From: Ptychodera flava
Taxonomy: Eukaryota > Hemichordata > Enteropneusta > Ptychoderidae
NCBI RefSeq assembly: GCF_041260155.1
Contig: NC_091930.1
Coordinates: forward strand, 21,753,372 to 21,817,371
Reading direction: 5' to 3'
Length of the DNA stretch: 64,000 bases
Shown here: piece after piece, positions 39,239 to 52,274 of the stretch
Layout: each line of letters opens with the position of its first letter
Numbering within the stretch: position 1 is the stretch's first letter
Made by a program: the position numbers and the translations under genes
The notes under the pieces: model-generated
The model's input: only the letters and a program-made list of their open reading frames with translations
Databases searched by the model: none
Told to the model about the DNA's origin: nothing

Positions 39239-41519
39239 CAGTGTGCGAAATTAAGAGAAGATAGCTCCAGGTCATAAGGACCTGCACCAAGCCAAAGCTT
39301 CAGGTCCTTACAGAAAACTGCCGGTCCTCAGTAAATGCAGTTGTTAACGACCATTAAAGTCAACTTCTCCACCAATACTGTGCTTTTGAATGTTGTAATA
39401 TTTAATTTTTCATATCCTTTTATCAATAGAGTCAGTAAGTATTCACTCAAACGGACTATTGTTCACATAGATTGCAGAATAGTGTAAGTGAATGATCATG
39501 AATCATTCATCTACATGATCTGGAATCTGAAAAAGATCACAGCCCTCATCTTCCTTATTGTCATGCGCACACATTTATCAATGTCCTCCACTATGGGGGG
39601 ACTAACAGGGTAACAGGGGAATTTGGCATTTTTTCTAGCCATGTCAAATCCCCCACTCTCGGACTATAAAATGATGTCAAACACCCAGGCGCCGGGGAAT
39701 ACAGGCTCATGCACTGGCTACATGTGGCTGATGAAAGCGAGAAAATTTGTCTCTCATGACTTTCTATGGGGAATGGTGTTCTCTATATTGCTGTGTACAA
39801 TTGTACACTACACCACTACACCAGGGTATGTAATATTGTGATTTGAAAATGTTTGGCGAGCTGAAAATCACTGAATTAGCCAACGCGAGTGGTAGAAAAG
39901 TGAGTGAACAACTTAGTACCCTGAAAACAGTCATAAGTGTATGAATAATTGTTTTATGCAAACATTGATCACTATGTCTTTTTTATTGTAATGTAAAATA
40001 GAAGGGAGAAATAACTGGTATGTATTTTGATATGACGTATGGATTACTTTCAAAATTTTCCAAAAAATAAATATGCTTAAATGTGACCTCTACTGCATTC
40101 ATGAAGAAACAGATGAAGTTATACTTTTAATTAAAAGGACAAGTATCGTAATTTATTCTCGATTATAGAAATTGCAGACAACATGAATGGCACACGTCAC
40201 CACTCGCGGAAATGAATGCATGTTTTCTGATCAAAACGTTTTGCCTGAGCGATTGCTGGGTCTCATCGCCCCTTGAAAGCTTAAAGTTATTAAAATGACT
40301 CTGAAATAAATTTACAGACACTCGATACTGCTGAAAACCATCGACACGATCAGTTAATGATACCGTAAAATTTTAAAAGACGTATTTTTTGCGATATTTA
40401 GGCCTACAGCCCAGGATGACGGTCAGAGTTTAGCATGCCTGTGGTAAAACGGTATACATCGAAACAATTTGAAGTCCTACTCTCGGCCTCACAGAGTATA
40501 CACGACGGATCGTGCAACTCGACGAAAATGTTATGATAAGGCAGCTCTGTTTTATAAAATGTATGCTTATTATCACGTCGATATATCGTGGTAACAGTCG
40601 GCCTTGTGAACTTTGGTTAGCGGTCCAGCAGTCCACAAGCAAACGCAGCGAAACGTGAACTTGACTGTCGATTGCAGGTAGCACAATTGGGCTGTCTTGT
40701 ATCGAGCATACTTCAAAACCATAGAAGTAAAAATACCTCCATGTTCAAAACCAAACATGATTAGTCAACAGCACTGTTCTCGTAGTAGGTTTTTGTCTTA
40801 AACTCTTTTAAGAACCGTTTATGTTTTGAACGCTTCAAGGGAAAATCAAAGCAGAGAAAACGGAGCAGTTTGATAAAATGAAGGGCTGTATTATGTACAT
40901 TTATTTGTGTACATGTAAATTCCGAACACTTAAAGTGTGGAGCTAGTGAAGTGATACTGGGTGTTGTTGTCATTTGACACAGATATGCCAACATTACCAG
41001 GGTTACACTCACTAGACGAGTATTATTATAATATTGTTATCGCATTGTTGAACCAAAATCAATCCATTCCATCTCTAGAATCTGCATGCACGGATATAAT
41101 TCATCCTTATATATGATCTGAATGTAATCAGCTGCCCCGTGATATGCGCGTCGATCGGAGGAATTAGACTCTTCGTAAATGCAAAAAGTCGCAAGACAAA
41201 ATATTACTATGTTGCGACATTGTCAACCCCACCCCCACCTCCGGTCTGGCGTACCATAGAGATCGAATTCCCCACTACCAGGACTCGAAGTGCAATCAAT
41301 TTCCCATGGAAAACGTTGATAGGCGCATGACATTCAAGTCTGAATCACATGATTCAGAGTCAGTCATCATCTGCATCTGTTACAGGTCTTGACGGAGACA
41401 TTTTCAGCATTTATTCAAATTTCAGTCGGTCATAAGGACCGACATGTTGCTAAAAACTTCGGCCCGACGAGAAATCTGTCGGTCTCGGACTGTCGGACCG
41501 ACGTTAATTTCGCACACTG
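39239..41519. mobile_element. hAT-like non-autonomous DNA transposon, 2.28 kb
   Basis: Perfect 16-bp terminal inverted repeats (CAGTGTGCGAAATTAA at 39239 and its reverse complement ending at 41519) are flanked by a perfect 8-bp direct duplication ACAGACAT (39231-39238 and 41520-41527). CAG-type ends with 8-bp duplications are the hallmark of the hAT superfamily. Subterminal GGTC...GACC palindromes occur at both ends (about 39271-39330 and 41428-41500). No transposase-like ORF is present, so it depends on enzymes encoded elsewhere. Confidence 0.88.
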
Positions 41520-41979
41520 ACAGACATGTTAAAAATACAAAAGTGGCAGGATGTGCGATCCATGGCGATTAAGCTTATCTCTTTTGTTGCTATCATTAAC
41601 TTAACAAAACTGCAAAACTTTAAATGTTTAGATTTTATTCGGGACTACATTTTCTATGGCGGAAATTATTCCGGGTGAAACGTGCACATAGAATCAAAAC
41701 ACAGCGTACAGGTTGCTTGCTAAAGTCACCTGTGGATTTACTCCCGGAATTTTACAAATCTGGCTTTGTAACAAGAAATCGGAAGGTATTATACTGACCA
41801 GGAATAGTCTCAGAGTCTATGGACATTGTTCAGGTAAGATCTGATGTGTGTCTTTCTTGAAATCGAAACAAATATGAGAAGATTTCACAGCGATGCTTCG
41901 ATGAATGTTTACAGTGAATACAACTGTCATTGAAATGCTGTACAGAATTAACAATATGTATTCTGTAAAAAAATATGAA

Positions 41980-42680
41980 AATTTCAACTGATCACTTTGA
42001 TTTCTATTTTATGAACTTAATTACATCAAGAGGTAAAATTCTAACCCCAACATGGCCAGAAAAATGTGAATATTTTCTGAGTAAAATGACATTATTTACA
42101 TTGATCAGGTCAAACAATTGCTAAATCACAATACATTTAACAATTTCACAAATATTGACTGAAAAATTATACAAAATTTCAATGTATGAATTAAATATTT
42201 ACATTTCTGAATTCCTTACATCCAGACGAGAAATTCTAACCCCAACATGACCAGGAAAATATGAATAGTTTCTGAGAAAAATGAAATTATTTGTGAACTC
42301 CATGTCAAACAATTGCTTCATTTCAAAACAAACAAGATGGCCATTTCTTTACATTTCAAAAAGGTTGACTCTGAAAATTATACAAAACTTCAAGCTATGA
42401 ATTTAATTTTAACATTATTTGATTCCTTACATCCAGAGGAGAAATTCTAACCCCAACATGACTAGGAAAATATGAATAGTTTCTGAGAAAAATGAAATTA
42501 TTGACATTGTTCAATGGCGTCAAAACAAGTAGAATTAAAATTTCTTCACAATTTCCAAAAAGTTGACTCTGAAAATAATACAAAATTTCAAGCAATGACT
42601 TCAATTCCACTTGGAGTCATTTCCTTACGTCATAACGTGAAATTCTAACCCCAACTTGGCTGACAAAAAATGGTGCGTTT
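41980..42680. repeat. ~195-bp imperfect tandem repeat, ~3.5 copies
   Basis: GAAATTCTAACCCCAAC recurs at about 42035, 42229, 42441 and 42640. Each is followed (except the last) by an AAAATATGAATA(G)TTTCTGAG segment and later by GTTGACTCTGAAAAT and ATACAAAA(T/C)TTCAA. Diverged tandem units lie just downstream of the NHL exon on its strand. Confidence 0.78.
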
Positions 42681-42792
42681 TGATGAAAACGGTGGAAATT
42701 GTGTCAGTTATGGTGGTGATGTGTTTGTAGGTTGTTCAGTTGTACAAGTTGTATTTGCTGCAATATTTGCATTGACTGTCTTCTCAGATTTC

Positions 42793-43632
42793 TTACTTGT
42801 AAATGACCTTGACAGTGGAATCAATGACATCTGAACAAACTATTCTACCGTCTGTAAACACTGCAATGTCATAAGGGTTTACATCTTCAGTTACAGTTTC
42901 CTGGTATTCACCCTGTCTATCAAATTTCACTATCTTCCTATCATCTGCCACATAAATATTGTCTGCATTGTCAACTGTAACTCCCCATGGTTGCACTAAG
43001 TGATCACTTCCAAATTGATTCAATATTTCAAGATTACTGTCCAAAACATAGATACAATTTTCATCACCACGACATGACACTATGAGTTGATATTTGCTAT
43101 TCATGGTCAGAGACCAGGGCTTACTGAGTTGTTGACTTGAAATAATGTCCCCATCTCCATTACATTTGATTACACAGTCTGCATCGTAGTCTGCTATGAA
43201 AACATTTCTGTCTTTATCAACAAATACACCAGTGGGGCGTTTCAGTTTACCCATTGCTATTATTTGTTTCACTTTACTCTTTGCATCACTCACTACAATG
43301 CATTTGTTGCCTCTATCCGCTGTGTAATAGTCACCATTGTCTGCCATTTTTGTGTCCCATGGACTAAATCTGTGAGGTAAGCCATGAACTGTGACAGATG
43401 TTAGAATCTGTGCAGTGTCTGCTGTTACTGTCTTCACACTGCCTGGCTGCTCACTGTCTTCATCGTCACTGTCTTCATATCGGTAGTCACTGACAAGTAT
43501 ATGTTCATTCTGGTTTATTGTCAATCCCCGTGGGTTCAAGACTTCTCCTGGTTTCTTACCACGCCTTGACAATGACCTGATAGTGTCTGGTACGGGTTTC
43601 CCTATGAGATTCAATTTGCAAATGTAGGTCAA
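42793..43632 (-). CDS. NHL-repeat beta-propeller, C-terminal exon (TRIM2/3/71-like or related)
   Basis: About 270-280 residues with successive NHL blades of the P-x-G-x-x-x-[DN]-x-x-x-x-[IV]-x-V-[AS]-D type: PRGLTINQNEHILVSDYRY, KRPTGVFVDKDRNVFIADYD, KPWSLTMNSKYQLIVSC, VQPWGVTVDNADNIYVADD and NPYDIAVFTDGRIVCSD, ending KVIYK and TAA at 42793. An acidic DSDDEDSEQ insert follows blade 1. NHL propellers bind RNA or protein partners, most often at the C-terminus of RING/B-box proteins. No RING or B-box is found upstream on this strand within the window. The exon start is uncertain: a TGA lies just upstream, and an AG at about 43604 (CTCATAG|GG) is a possible acceptor. Confidence 0.82.
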   Translation of the reverse strand: MTYICKLNLIGKPVPDTIRSLSRRGKKPGEVLNPRGLTINQNEHILVSDYRYEDSDDEDSEQPGSVKTVTADTAQILTSVTVHGLPHRFSPWDTKMADNGDYYTADRGNKCIVVSDAKSKVKQIIAMGKLKRPTGVFVDKDRNVFIADYDADCVIKCNGDGDIISSQQLSKPWSLTMNSKYQLIVSCRGDENCIYVLDSNLEILNQFGSDHLVQPWGVTVDNADNIYVADDRKIVKFDRQGEYQETVTEDVNPYDIAVFTDGRIVCSDVIDSTVKVIYK

Positions 43633-43689
43633 AGGTCAACAGCTGATAAAACAATGAACTGCCTTATAACGATTTCTTTTGAAATGAAA

Positions 43690-45770
43690 CTGACAAATTC
43701 TTACAAAATTTTTTACAAATAAATAATTATTACTTTACAAACATTACTAATTTGCATAATTAATTAATGTTCACCCCTAAACATAAATTTCAGGCAGGTT
43801 TATGTATTTTTCATCTGTTTGTGAATTTTGTTTTGTTGCACTGATCACTAATGAAAATTATTTTCCATTCTTTAGGGTTTCGGTGATAATTTAAATTTTG
43901 CCATGATCATTTAATTTGCATAATTAATGAATTTAGGGAATTAGGCAATATCTCAATAATTGTTCATTGTAGTTTGCTCCAATTTTGCAGAATTGTTACT
44001 GAAGCCATGGCAGTGTCACTGCCTTTTGTCTGGTGGATTTTATCTCTTTTATAATAACTTATTTGCATAATTAATGAACTTTGGTAATTAGGCTGTATCT
44101 CAAAGTGGTTAGGTGTAATATGCCAAAATTTTGTGGAATTGTTTGTGAGCCATGGCAGTGTTATTGCCTCTTGTCTGGTGAATTTTACCTCCGTGATAAT
44201 TACCTATTTGCATAATTAATGAACTTTGGTAATTAGGCTGTATCTCAAAAGTGGTTGGGTGTAATATGCCACAATTTTGTGGAATTGTTAGTGAGGCCCT
44301 GGCAGTTTTATTGCCACTTGTCTGGTGAATTTTACCTCCGTGATAATTACTTATGGTTGGGTGTAATATGCCACAATTTTGTGGAATTGTTAGTGAGGCC
44401 CTGGCAGTTTTATTGCCACTTGTCTGGTTGATTTTACCTCTGCGATGATTACTTATTTGCATAATAATGAACTTTGGTAATTAGGCTGTATAAGTGGTTA
44501 GGTGTAATATGCCACAATTCTGTGGAATGGTTAGTGAGGCCCTGGCAGTTTTATTGCCACTTGTCTGGTGGATTTTACCTGTGTGATAATTACTTATTTG
44601 CATAATTAATGAACTTTGGTAATAAGGCTGTATCTCAATAGTGGTTGGGTGTAATATGCCACAATTTTGTTGAATTGTTAGTGAGGCCCTGGCAGTGTTA
44701 TTGCCACTTGTCTGGTGGATTTTACTTACTTATTTGCATAATTAATGAACTTTGGTAATCAGGCTGTATCCCAAAAGTGGTCGGGTGTAATATGCCATAA
44801 TTTTGTGAAATTGTTAGTGAGGCCCTGGCAGTTTTATTGCCACTTGTCTGGTGAATTTTACCTCCGTGATAATTACCTATTTGCATAATTAATGAACTTT
44901 GATAATTAGGCTGTATCTCAAAAGTGGTTGGGTGTAATATGCCACAATTTTGTGGAATTGTTAGTGAGGCCCTAGCAGTTTTATTGCCACTTGTCTGGTG
45001 AATTTACCTCTGTGATAATTACTTATTTGCATAATTAATGAACTTTGGTAAATTGGCTGTATCTCAATTATGGTGTGGTGTAAAATTTGTGGCATTGTTA
45101 ATGAGGCTTTGACAGTATTATTTCCTTCATCAAGGAGATTTAATTTACTTAGTAAAAGGGTATTTGCATAGTTAATGAAGTTTGGTAATTAGGCTGTACC
45201 TCAGTAATGGTGCGACTTTAGATAATTAGGCTGTATCTCAAAACTAGTTTGTTGCAATATGCTACAGTTTTGTTATTGTCTTAGTTACTGAAGCCAACAC
45301 AGTTTTATTGCCTGCTGTCTGTTGTCTTTTATGTCTGTGGTAATCACTGATTTGCATAATTAAAAAATTCAGACTGTATCTCAATAATTGTTGAGTTGAA
45401 GGTACAAAATTTTTCGGACTGTAATTGAAACCATGGCAGTGTCACTGCATTTGGTCCAGAGAATTTTAATTCTGAAATAATTACTAATTTGCAAAATTAA
45501 TGAACTTGCGTAATTATGCTGTATCTCAATAACGGTTTGGTGTATTATGCTACAAGTTGCAGACATGTTACAGAGGCAAAGACAGTGTTTTTGTCTTTGT
45601 TCAGTGCATTGAATCTTTGTGGTAACTACTAATTGAATAATTAATAAATTAGGGAAAAAAGACTATATCTCAACAAATTTTTACTGTAATATGCAACAAT
45701 TTTGTGGAATTTTTCTCTGAAGCCAAGGCAGTGTCTTTACATTTGTCCAGTGAATTCTCTGTCTTTTTTA
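43690..45770. repeat. ~148-bp tandem repeat array, about 13 diverged units
   Basis: The unit has CTTATTTGCATAATTAATGA, ACTTTGGTAATTAGGCTGTA, TCTCAA.AGTGGTTGGGTGTA, ATATGCCACAATTTTGTGGA, ATTGTTAGTGAGGCCCTGGC and AGTTTTATTGCCACTTGTC in order. Units in the middle (44060-45060) are closest to each other; those at the edges are older. Some lack part of the unit (for example 44345 and 44725). The array lies upstream of the NHL exon. Confidence 0.9.
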
Positions 45771-48350
45771 ATTTCTACAGTATTTGTAGAAATTTTGGGG
45801 GGTCTTCACAATGTTGTAGTGTTTGTCCAGTCAATGTTGTATTGTAAAGGGGATGAATGTGGCCATTGCTGCATTTGAATTTAGATGTAAGATACCACAA
45901 TTGAGCAAAATTGTTGTCGTAAAAAGTTTTTATTCAGTTGTCGAAAAAGGTTTGGGTGTTTTTATATTTAATACATCTATCAATGTTTTTGAACGGTGGA
46001 GGGGGAGTGAACCCAAGAAACTGTCAAATTTTCAAAAATTTCCAATGACAACGTGGCCCCAGAATTTACAAATGTTGTATTCACTGAACAGTGATGTGCT
46101 GCACTGTATGGAATATGTGAGCTCAGTGCAATATGTGATGCACTGTCATGTGCTGAAAGAATTTTGCAAATCCGGAGATGTTTTTGGAAAGTGTCTTAAC
46201 GTGGCCCAAAATGGCTCTTTTTTATTTTGTGATTGATTGTGATCTTCGTACAATTCACAATTACATATTAAGTGTAAAGATAAGCGTTATGATACTGTGA
46301 GTTGTTAATATTCATATTCAAGGGCATGTAAACAAGCCATTACTGTGTACCTGTATTTATGGTCAGTCACATGGAAACCAATTAAAATGCGTAGGCTAGG
46401 GCATATTGTAGTATAATTTAACTTATCACATACACCATGCAGTTTAATGATATCACCATTCTATAGCTTTAATGTTTTATTGATGGCTTGTGGCAAAAAT
46501 CAGTGGTTTCTTTTTCCCTAGGACAGTTTTATCATAAGAGGCAAGGGTGAACTTACAATTTAACAGAATAGCAAGAAGCAAAGCAGGTCAGGATAGAGGA
46601 CAGTAACTATCAAAACAACACTGTGAAGGATGATATTTGCATTGTTGAATAGGTTTCACTGGGACACTTAATATAATGTGGTTTTGAAAGCAGTGTTGTT
46701 GGTGTAGCAATGAGTAATGGACAGTATTTCCAGGGAGATATGCTGAAGGACATTATTTTCACAAAGGAATAGAGTGAAGGACAATATTTTTACCACAGAA
46801 TAGAGAGGAGGACAGTATTGTCATGACAGAAGTGAGTATCAGTAATCCCTGACACAGTAGCTAATTAGGCAGTTTATGGACTAACGGCTGTGAGTGGTCA
46901 AGAGATCAGGGGTTGCAATTAAAGTGTTAAGGAGACTGTTTGTAGACACTGATATTTTTATGCAGTTCTTTATTGGAATTTGGAAATATCATCCAAAGGA
47001 TATGCTACATAATAACTATTACCATACTCCAGTCAGCATTGACTTGTATGATGTAACATGGCCTATCTTTCACGTCATTAGATGCTCTTTGTTGGCCATC
47101 TTGGTGGCATGTTCAAGTCTGTTAGGTCACTATTGATAATGAAAACTCAATGTCTCCTTTTTTCCCCATGCTACTACCAGTATAAGGCCCAACTCACATT
47201 TTGTGTTGGAAATAAGAAATGCATTGGGAGATCAAATTCGCTAGCATTTGCTCAGTTTATTCAGTTGTTTGCTGCTTGTGTTACTTTGGCTCTCTCCTGG
47301 TTTACTAACATCATCCAGCCCCTCTTCAGTGTGTTGATATGGCCATCCTGCAAAAGTGTTTTTCGCAGCATGCGGCCCCGTGCATTGTGCTCTATCATAA
47401 AGAGAACATATCTAGCAATTTCTTACACCATTTTTGATTCTTTGTTCTTGCTTTTAGATGCACCGCTTCTGAACTAATGCACCATTCCCATGAAGTTAAC
47501 CTTGTGCAGCACCACTCATGCCAACAATCCCCAACCATTGTAGTTCCTTTTCTGCTACAACTTGTGAGTATGAGACCTTCATGCTGTTCTGTGACAGAGA
47601 ACACTTTGTCCTGTTGCTAGGCAACCCAATTACATGACAGTAAACACCAGGATGTAAAACAGGCTCATTTCAACAAGTCATCGCTTTGCACTTACAATAC
47701 AGTATCTGCACTATTAACTCTGTCTTCATTTCTTGGAGCACAAAGATACATTTGTTAGCGTCTGTGACCCTCCAGGAATACTCAACCAAAGCCTACCGGT
47801 ACGTGCAATAAGCCAGTGCATGAATCTTATTGTTGAGTTTACATTGCTCGATGTCTACCTGCAAGTGAATCGCCATCCATATAACATTTCAGTCAGCAGA
47901 GTCATCTCTACTTTTAATATATTACCACAAACAGTGTTATGGCAGCACCGAAAACACGATTTACATCACTTCAGTTGCAAATCAGTGTGACTGGATGAAC
48001 TTTTTTCCTTCAGGCTTTTCCATGCAGTGGACTATAGACTTTTACTTTTGTCATTCACTTAGCAGTATTGCAGTTTTCTAGTAATTTCTCATAACTGCCT
48101 TTATATCTGTACATCAGTTTCCTCACATTGTGCATTCCACTGATGATAACATGTTCATTGCTCCTGACTCTGCTTTCCAGGAACTGACATTTCCTGCTAC
48201 CATGGACTTTGCACTTCCATTGATGGCAACATGCTTTTGAAGAGACATTGCTTTGCATGTACTGGCATTTCTGTACATGCCTGTTCAGTTCACTGCTTTA
48301 CAGTGTTTATTCGCTTGCTTCCTTTATCACCATACTTTCACCTGTCTGCT
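45770..48350. other. No gene recognised
   Basis: Two moderate ORFs (45823-46236 and 47082-47477, plus strand) lack recognisable domains. GGACAGTATT-type motifs recur loosely at 46590-46830. Confidence 0.35.
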
Positions 48351-48352
48351 CC

Positions 48353-49520
48353 CCCAGACTCATATCATATCACAGTGATCCCAGGGACTCCTATAATCAC
48401 CCACCACACACCATGCACTCTCCATCTATCTGACTCCCCGAGGCTCCACTACCATGATCCCCTGGGTTCCGGGTCACATCTCTTTACCTGTGCACATTTC
48501 TCTGTTGATTATGTCTCTACCTGTCTTCCTCATATTACACTACCATGATCCTCTCTGTTCGATCAACGTCCACTTTGTCTCCATTTGTCTGACTCCCCCA
48601 GGCACGCTGGGCCCGGTCACATGCTCTACTCTATCCCATGCATGTCACCCTGGGTTCAACTCACCTGTCTAAACCCCTAGGATGTTTCAGTGTATGTACC
48701 AATTCTCCATCTGTCTAATGTCCCTACGTGTCACCATGTCACCATGATTCCCTCCATAGTCTGATCAGTTATCCACCTGTTTGACTCCACCCATGCAGTC
48801 ACGTACCATATCATAGTGATCCCCTGGGCCAATTCAGTCACCTGTCTATACCCCATACATTTTGCACTGTCCGTTCCATATATCAACCTGTTTAACCCCT
48901 CACCCCCACCCCAGTTTGTATCATATCACAATGATCCCCTGGGGTTGAGTCACCTTCCTCCGCCTGTGGGTTTGTCACAGTCCATTCCAGTCACCACCTG
49001 TATGGTCTCTCCTAGGCTGTCATATCACGCATGTTCACCTTTTGTGCTGTTCTCCACCTGTCTGAATTCTTCCATGCTTGTATTATATCACCACAATCCC
49101 TTAGGCCAGAGTCCCCTATCATACCCCGCACATTCTTTGTCGCCTGTTTTCTTCATCTATTCTGTTCCCACCAGACTACACCCCCAGGCTCGTATCACAT
49201 CGCAATCGTCCCCTGGGCTTGAGTCATCTGTTTATACCAGTGTGCTTTTTCATTGTCTGTTCCACGTTCCACCAGTTTGGCTCCCCCAGGCTCATATCAT
49301 ATCACAATGATCCCCTCGGTTTTCAAGTCACCTTTCATTGTTGGTTTCATTGTTTACTTGTCTACCGGTAACTCCTACCAGGCTCGTGTCATGTCACCAT
49401 GACCAGCTGGGTCTGACCTTGTCATACCCACAGTACACAATGCTTTATAAATTGTCATCTTTTCTGTTGCCATCCCATTGGCTTGTATCATACTCCCATG
49501 ATCCCCTGGGCTTGAGTCAT
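48353..49520. repeat. Degenerate ~100-bp tandem repeat array
   Basis: CCCCCAGGCTCATATCATAT followed by CACAATGATCCCCTGGG and TTGAGTCACCTGT recurs in diverged form at about 48353, 48438, 48595, 48790, 48905, 49010, 49070, 49188, 49288, 49378 and 49480. The pyrimidine-rich strand bias explains the long Ser/Pro/His-rich ORFs in several frames. Confidence 0.75.
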
Positions 49521-49529
49521 CGTTCAGAG

Positions 49530-52270
49530 ATTAGTTTTGAGGTTTTTTTGTATGTACATGTAGTTTTCCGCTGGTTTCCTTTCATTTGCAGTAAACACTG
49601 TTAGTTTTATCATAAAGTAGTGTTGTGTGTTTTCACAAATATATCAGGAGTTATTGTTTGACTGATTTGATCATCTATTATGAGTTCAACAGAATAGGTA
49701 ATTAGACAATGTTCAGGTATGAACAGCAGTGTGTGAATAGTGATTAATTGATCAGAGGATGCAATGAAAGTTTTTTATATGGAGATGTGACTGTTTTGTT
49801 GGACTATGATATTATATACATGTCTTTATTGGAAATAATCACAGATATCATAAAGAAACAAGTGAAAGGATGTGCAGATTCAATGCTTCTTAATGTCTGC
49901 ATTTTATCTTGTATTTAGCTGCATGTAATTGTTTGCACACATATAGCTTTACCAAGGCTTGCAATTACTGAAATATTGGCGAATTTCTGAGTTTCAAACA
50001 TTCCTATTTCATACTTTTCTCTGACAAATCTGTCCTTAATCCTATTCTGTAGTGAAATTAATCGGCCTTCACCATATTCTGCACGGTAATGTTGTCTTTC
50101 ACCCTATCACATGTACCAGGTATGTTACTCAAAATGCTGGCCTTCTGCCCATATCCAATATTATGCCTGATCAGTACTGAACTTTTAGTCTGTACCATCG
50201 CCATCACTGTATTCTGGAGAGATTATACTGTCCATCACTCATATCTGCACTGAAAAGACTGTTCTTATCCTTACTGTATTCAGAAATACCATCCTTCTCT
50301 GTCCTCAGTCTTTCAATGCCTTCATATTATGAGTCTGACAACTTATAAAAAAATTCAAACTTCTCCTTCCCAGAAACCAATCAGCCAATTAGAACTCCCA
50401 TTTTCCTCATAATTAGTCAGAGACAGAGTATATAGAATTGATATTTACATTTCAATTGATTACGGTTTAATATACAGCCATAATGCCTTTTGCATAAAAT
50501 TAAAATAACAATGAAATTATAATAAAATCTTCAACACAATATAATAACCAGTCTTTGCAGTAATTGAATTTATATGATGAAAATATTACTGCATTTTTTG
50601 TGACCTTGAATGACCTTTGATCTACTTTACTGTATGTATCTCAGCAACTACATTTCTTGAGGTGTTGGTCAGTGTAAGACTACCGGTAGATAATTGTTTT
50701 CTCAATTTTTGAAAGAGAAATTTTATGACCCTTTGTATACTCTTACATCTCTTAGAACTTACTAAGGGGCTGTAAATAATTAAAACACATGCAAGGTAAA
50801 TGCAGTTTCTGTGTTTGTTTTGTTCTTTTGAGGGGAGTGGGGTTTGGCTGTATTTTGATTACAGTGCGCAAAAATCACACTACATGTTTTTATATTGCAA
50901 CATTCCTCTACATGTTTTTGTGTATCAAAAATGAAGCGCTATGTTGTTTGGTGTGTACCAGGCCAGTGGAGCAATGGCTCTACACCGGCATTATTTTGAC
51001 ATACTCGAACATTTGGTTCAGTGCATGAGTAAAATAACATAATCATTTTGAATTTAGTTCATTTTATTCTGTTGATGACGCGTCATTGTCGACAAACTTT
51101 AGCTAAGGGGAAGGGGAGGGTGTTGAGGGGGAACGCACTTAGTTGTGTTTACTGATTTCACACATTTCTGCAATCACCAAGGCTATAATAGGTGTGATTA
51201 CCGTTTCACATTGACAACAATGTGATCAAAATTTATTCGTCAATTTTTGGGATGATCTTCAATGATCTTTGACTTGCTACTGAGTATATCGGTAATGACA
51301 TGGGCTAGAGGTTTAGTGTTTTTGGTGGATAATAATCAATATGAGACTGTATTTTTCCAAACATTTTAGAATGGCATTATTTACCTCTAATTACTTAGGG
51401 GGATATCACCAGCTGCAACAAGTATATTTTGAATAAAATACTGTGTCGCACCTTGTCTCTTTTAAATAGCGAGTTCAGTGTAACTTCATTTCAGCGGTGA
51501 ATGCACTTGACAAACTAATATTTTAAGTAAATGACAGAATATCAAAACCTTTGCTTTTCAGGCTACATGAAGTGACATTATCTCACTCCTACTCTGCAAT
51601 CCAAGGTCGTCAAGCTCAAATACACTGAGTTTACTTCAAACCAAATCAGGTATGTGTTATTCTTTCACAGTCGAGGGTAGGACACAATATGGCCTCAGTT
51701 ACAATCTGTGCAATTTATCAGACAGCACTGTTCCCATGTTGATGGGTACCGGTATATGGATATGCTCTGAGCATGCCCACGCTATTGCATTATGGGATAT
51801 CCACCCAGTTGGGTCACATGCATTATCCTAGACTTCCTCAAAGTCTCAGCTGTTGGCATATACCATAAATATCACAACAGAATAAATTGAAGGTCCTGGA
51901 GTAAACTTTAGCAGACTGTCACATTAGTGGCTGGCTGGTGCATAGATCTGTGTCGAAATACAATGTAGTTTCCCCAGGTGTTGCAATTATTGAATTATGT
52001 GCCCTTATTCTCTATTACACCAATTATTGAAGTTTTTTCTTTAGCATGTTCAATGTGGAGTATTGGTGACAATGTCATAACAACTTAATTTAGGGGGACT
52101 GAAACCAAGTCAGTGTCAGGCCTAATTTTCTGATCATTTTCTGAATGTTCTTGCATGTTCAGCTCAGCTCATACAAATGCAAGAAAACTACCCATATCAA
52201 ATTTTGAGAACAATTTGCTGAGTGTTGTTGTGCACTGTAAGACTTTTCGCAGACTGGGGATCAATATATA
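49530..52270. other. No gene recognised
   Basis: AT-rich sequence with only short ORFs. Confidence 0.4.
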
Positions 52271-52274
52271 CACT

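Noticed and set aside
45823..47477. Plus-strand ORFs of 137 and 131 codons
   Set aside because: Composition is not protein-like, and there is no domain or splice support.
48231..49604. Ser/Pro/His-rich ORFs up to 164 codons
   Set aside because: They overlap one another in different frames across a degenerate pyrimidine-rich tandem repeat.
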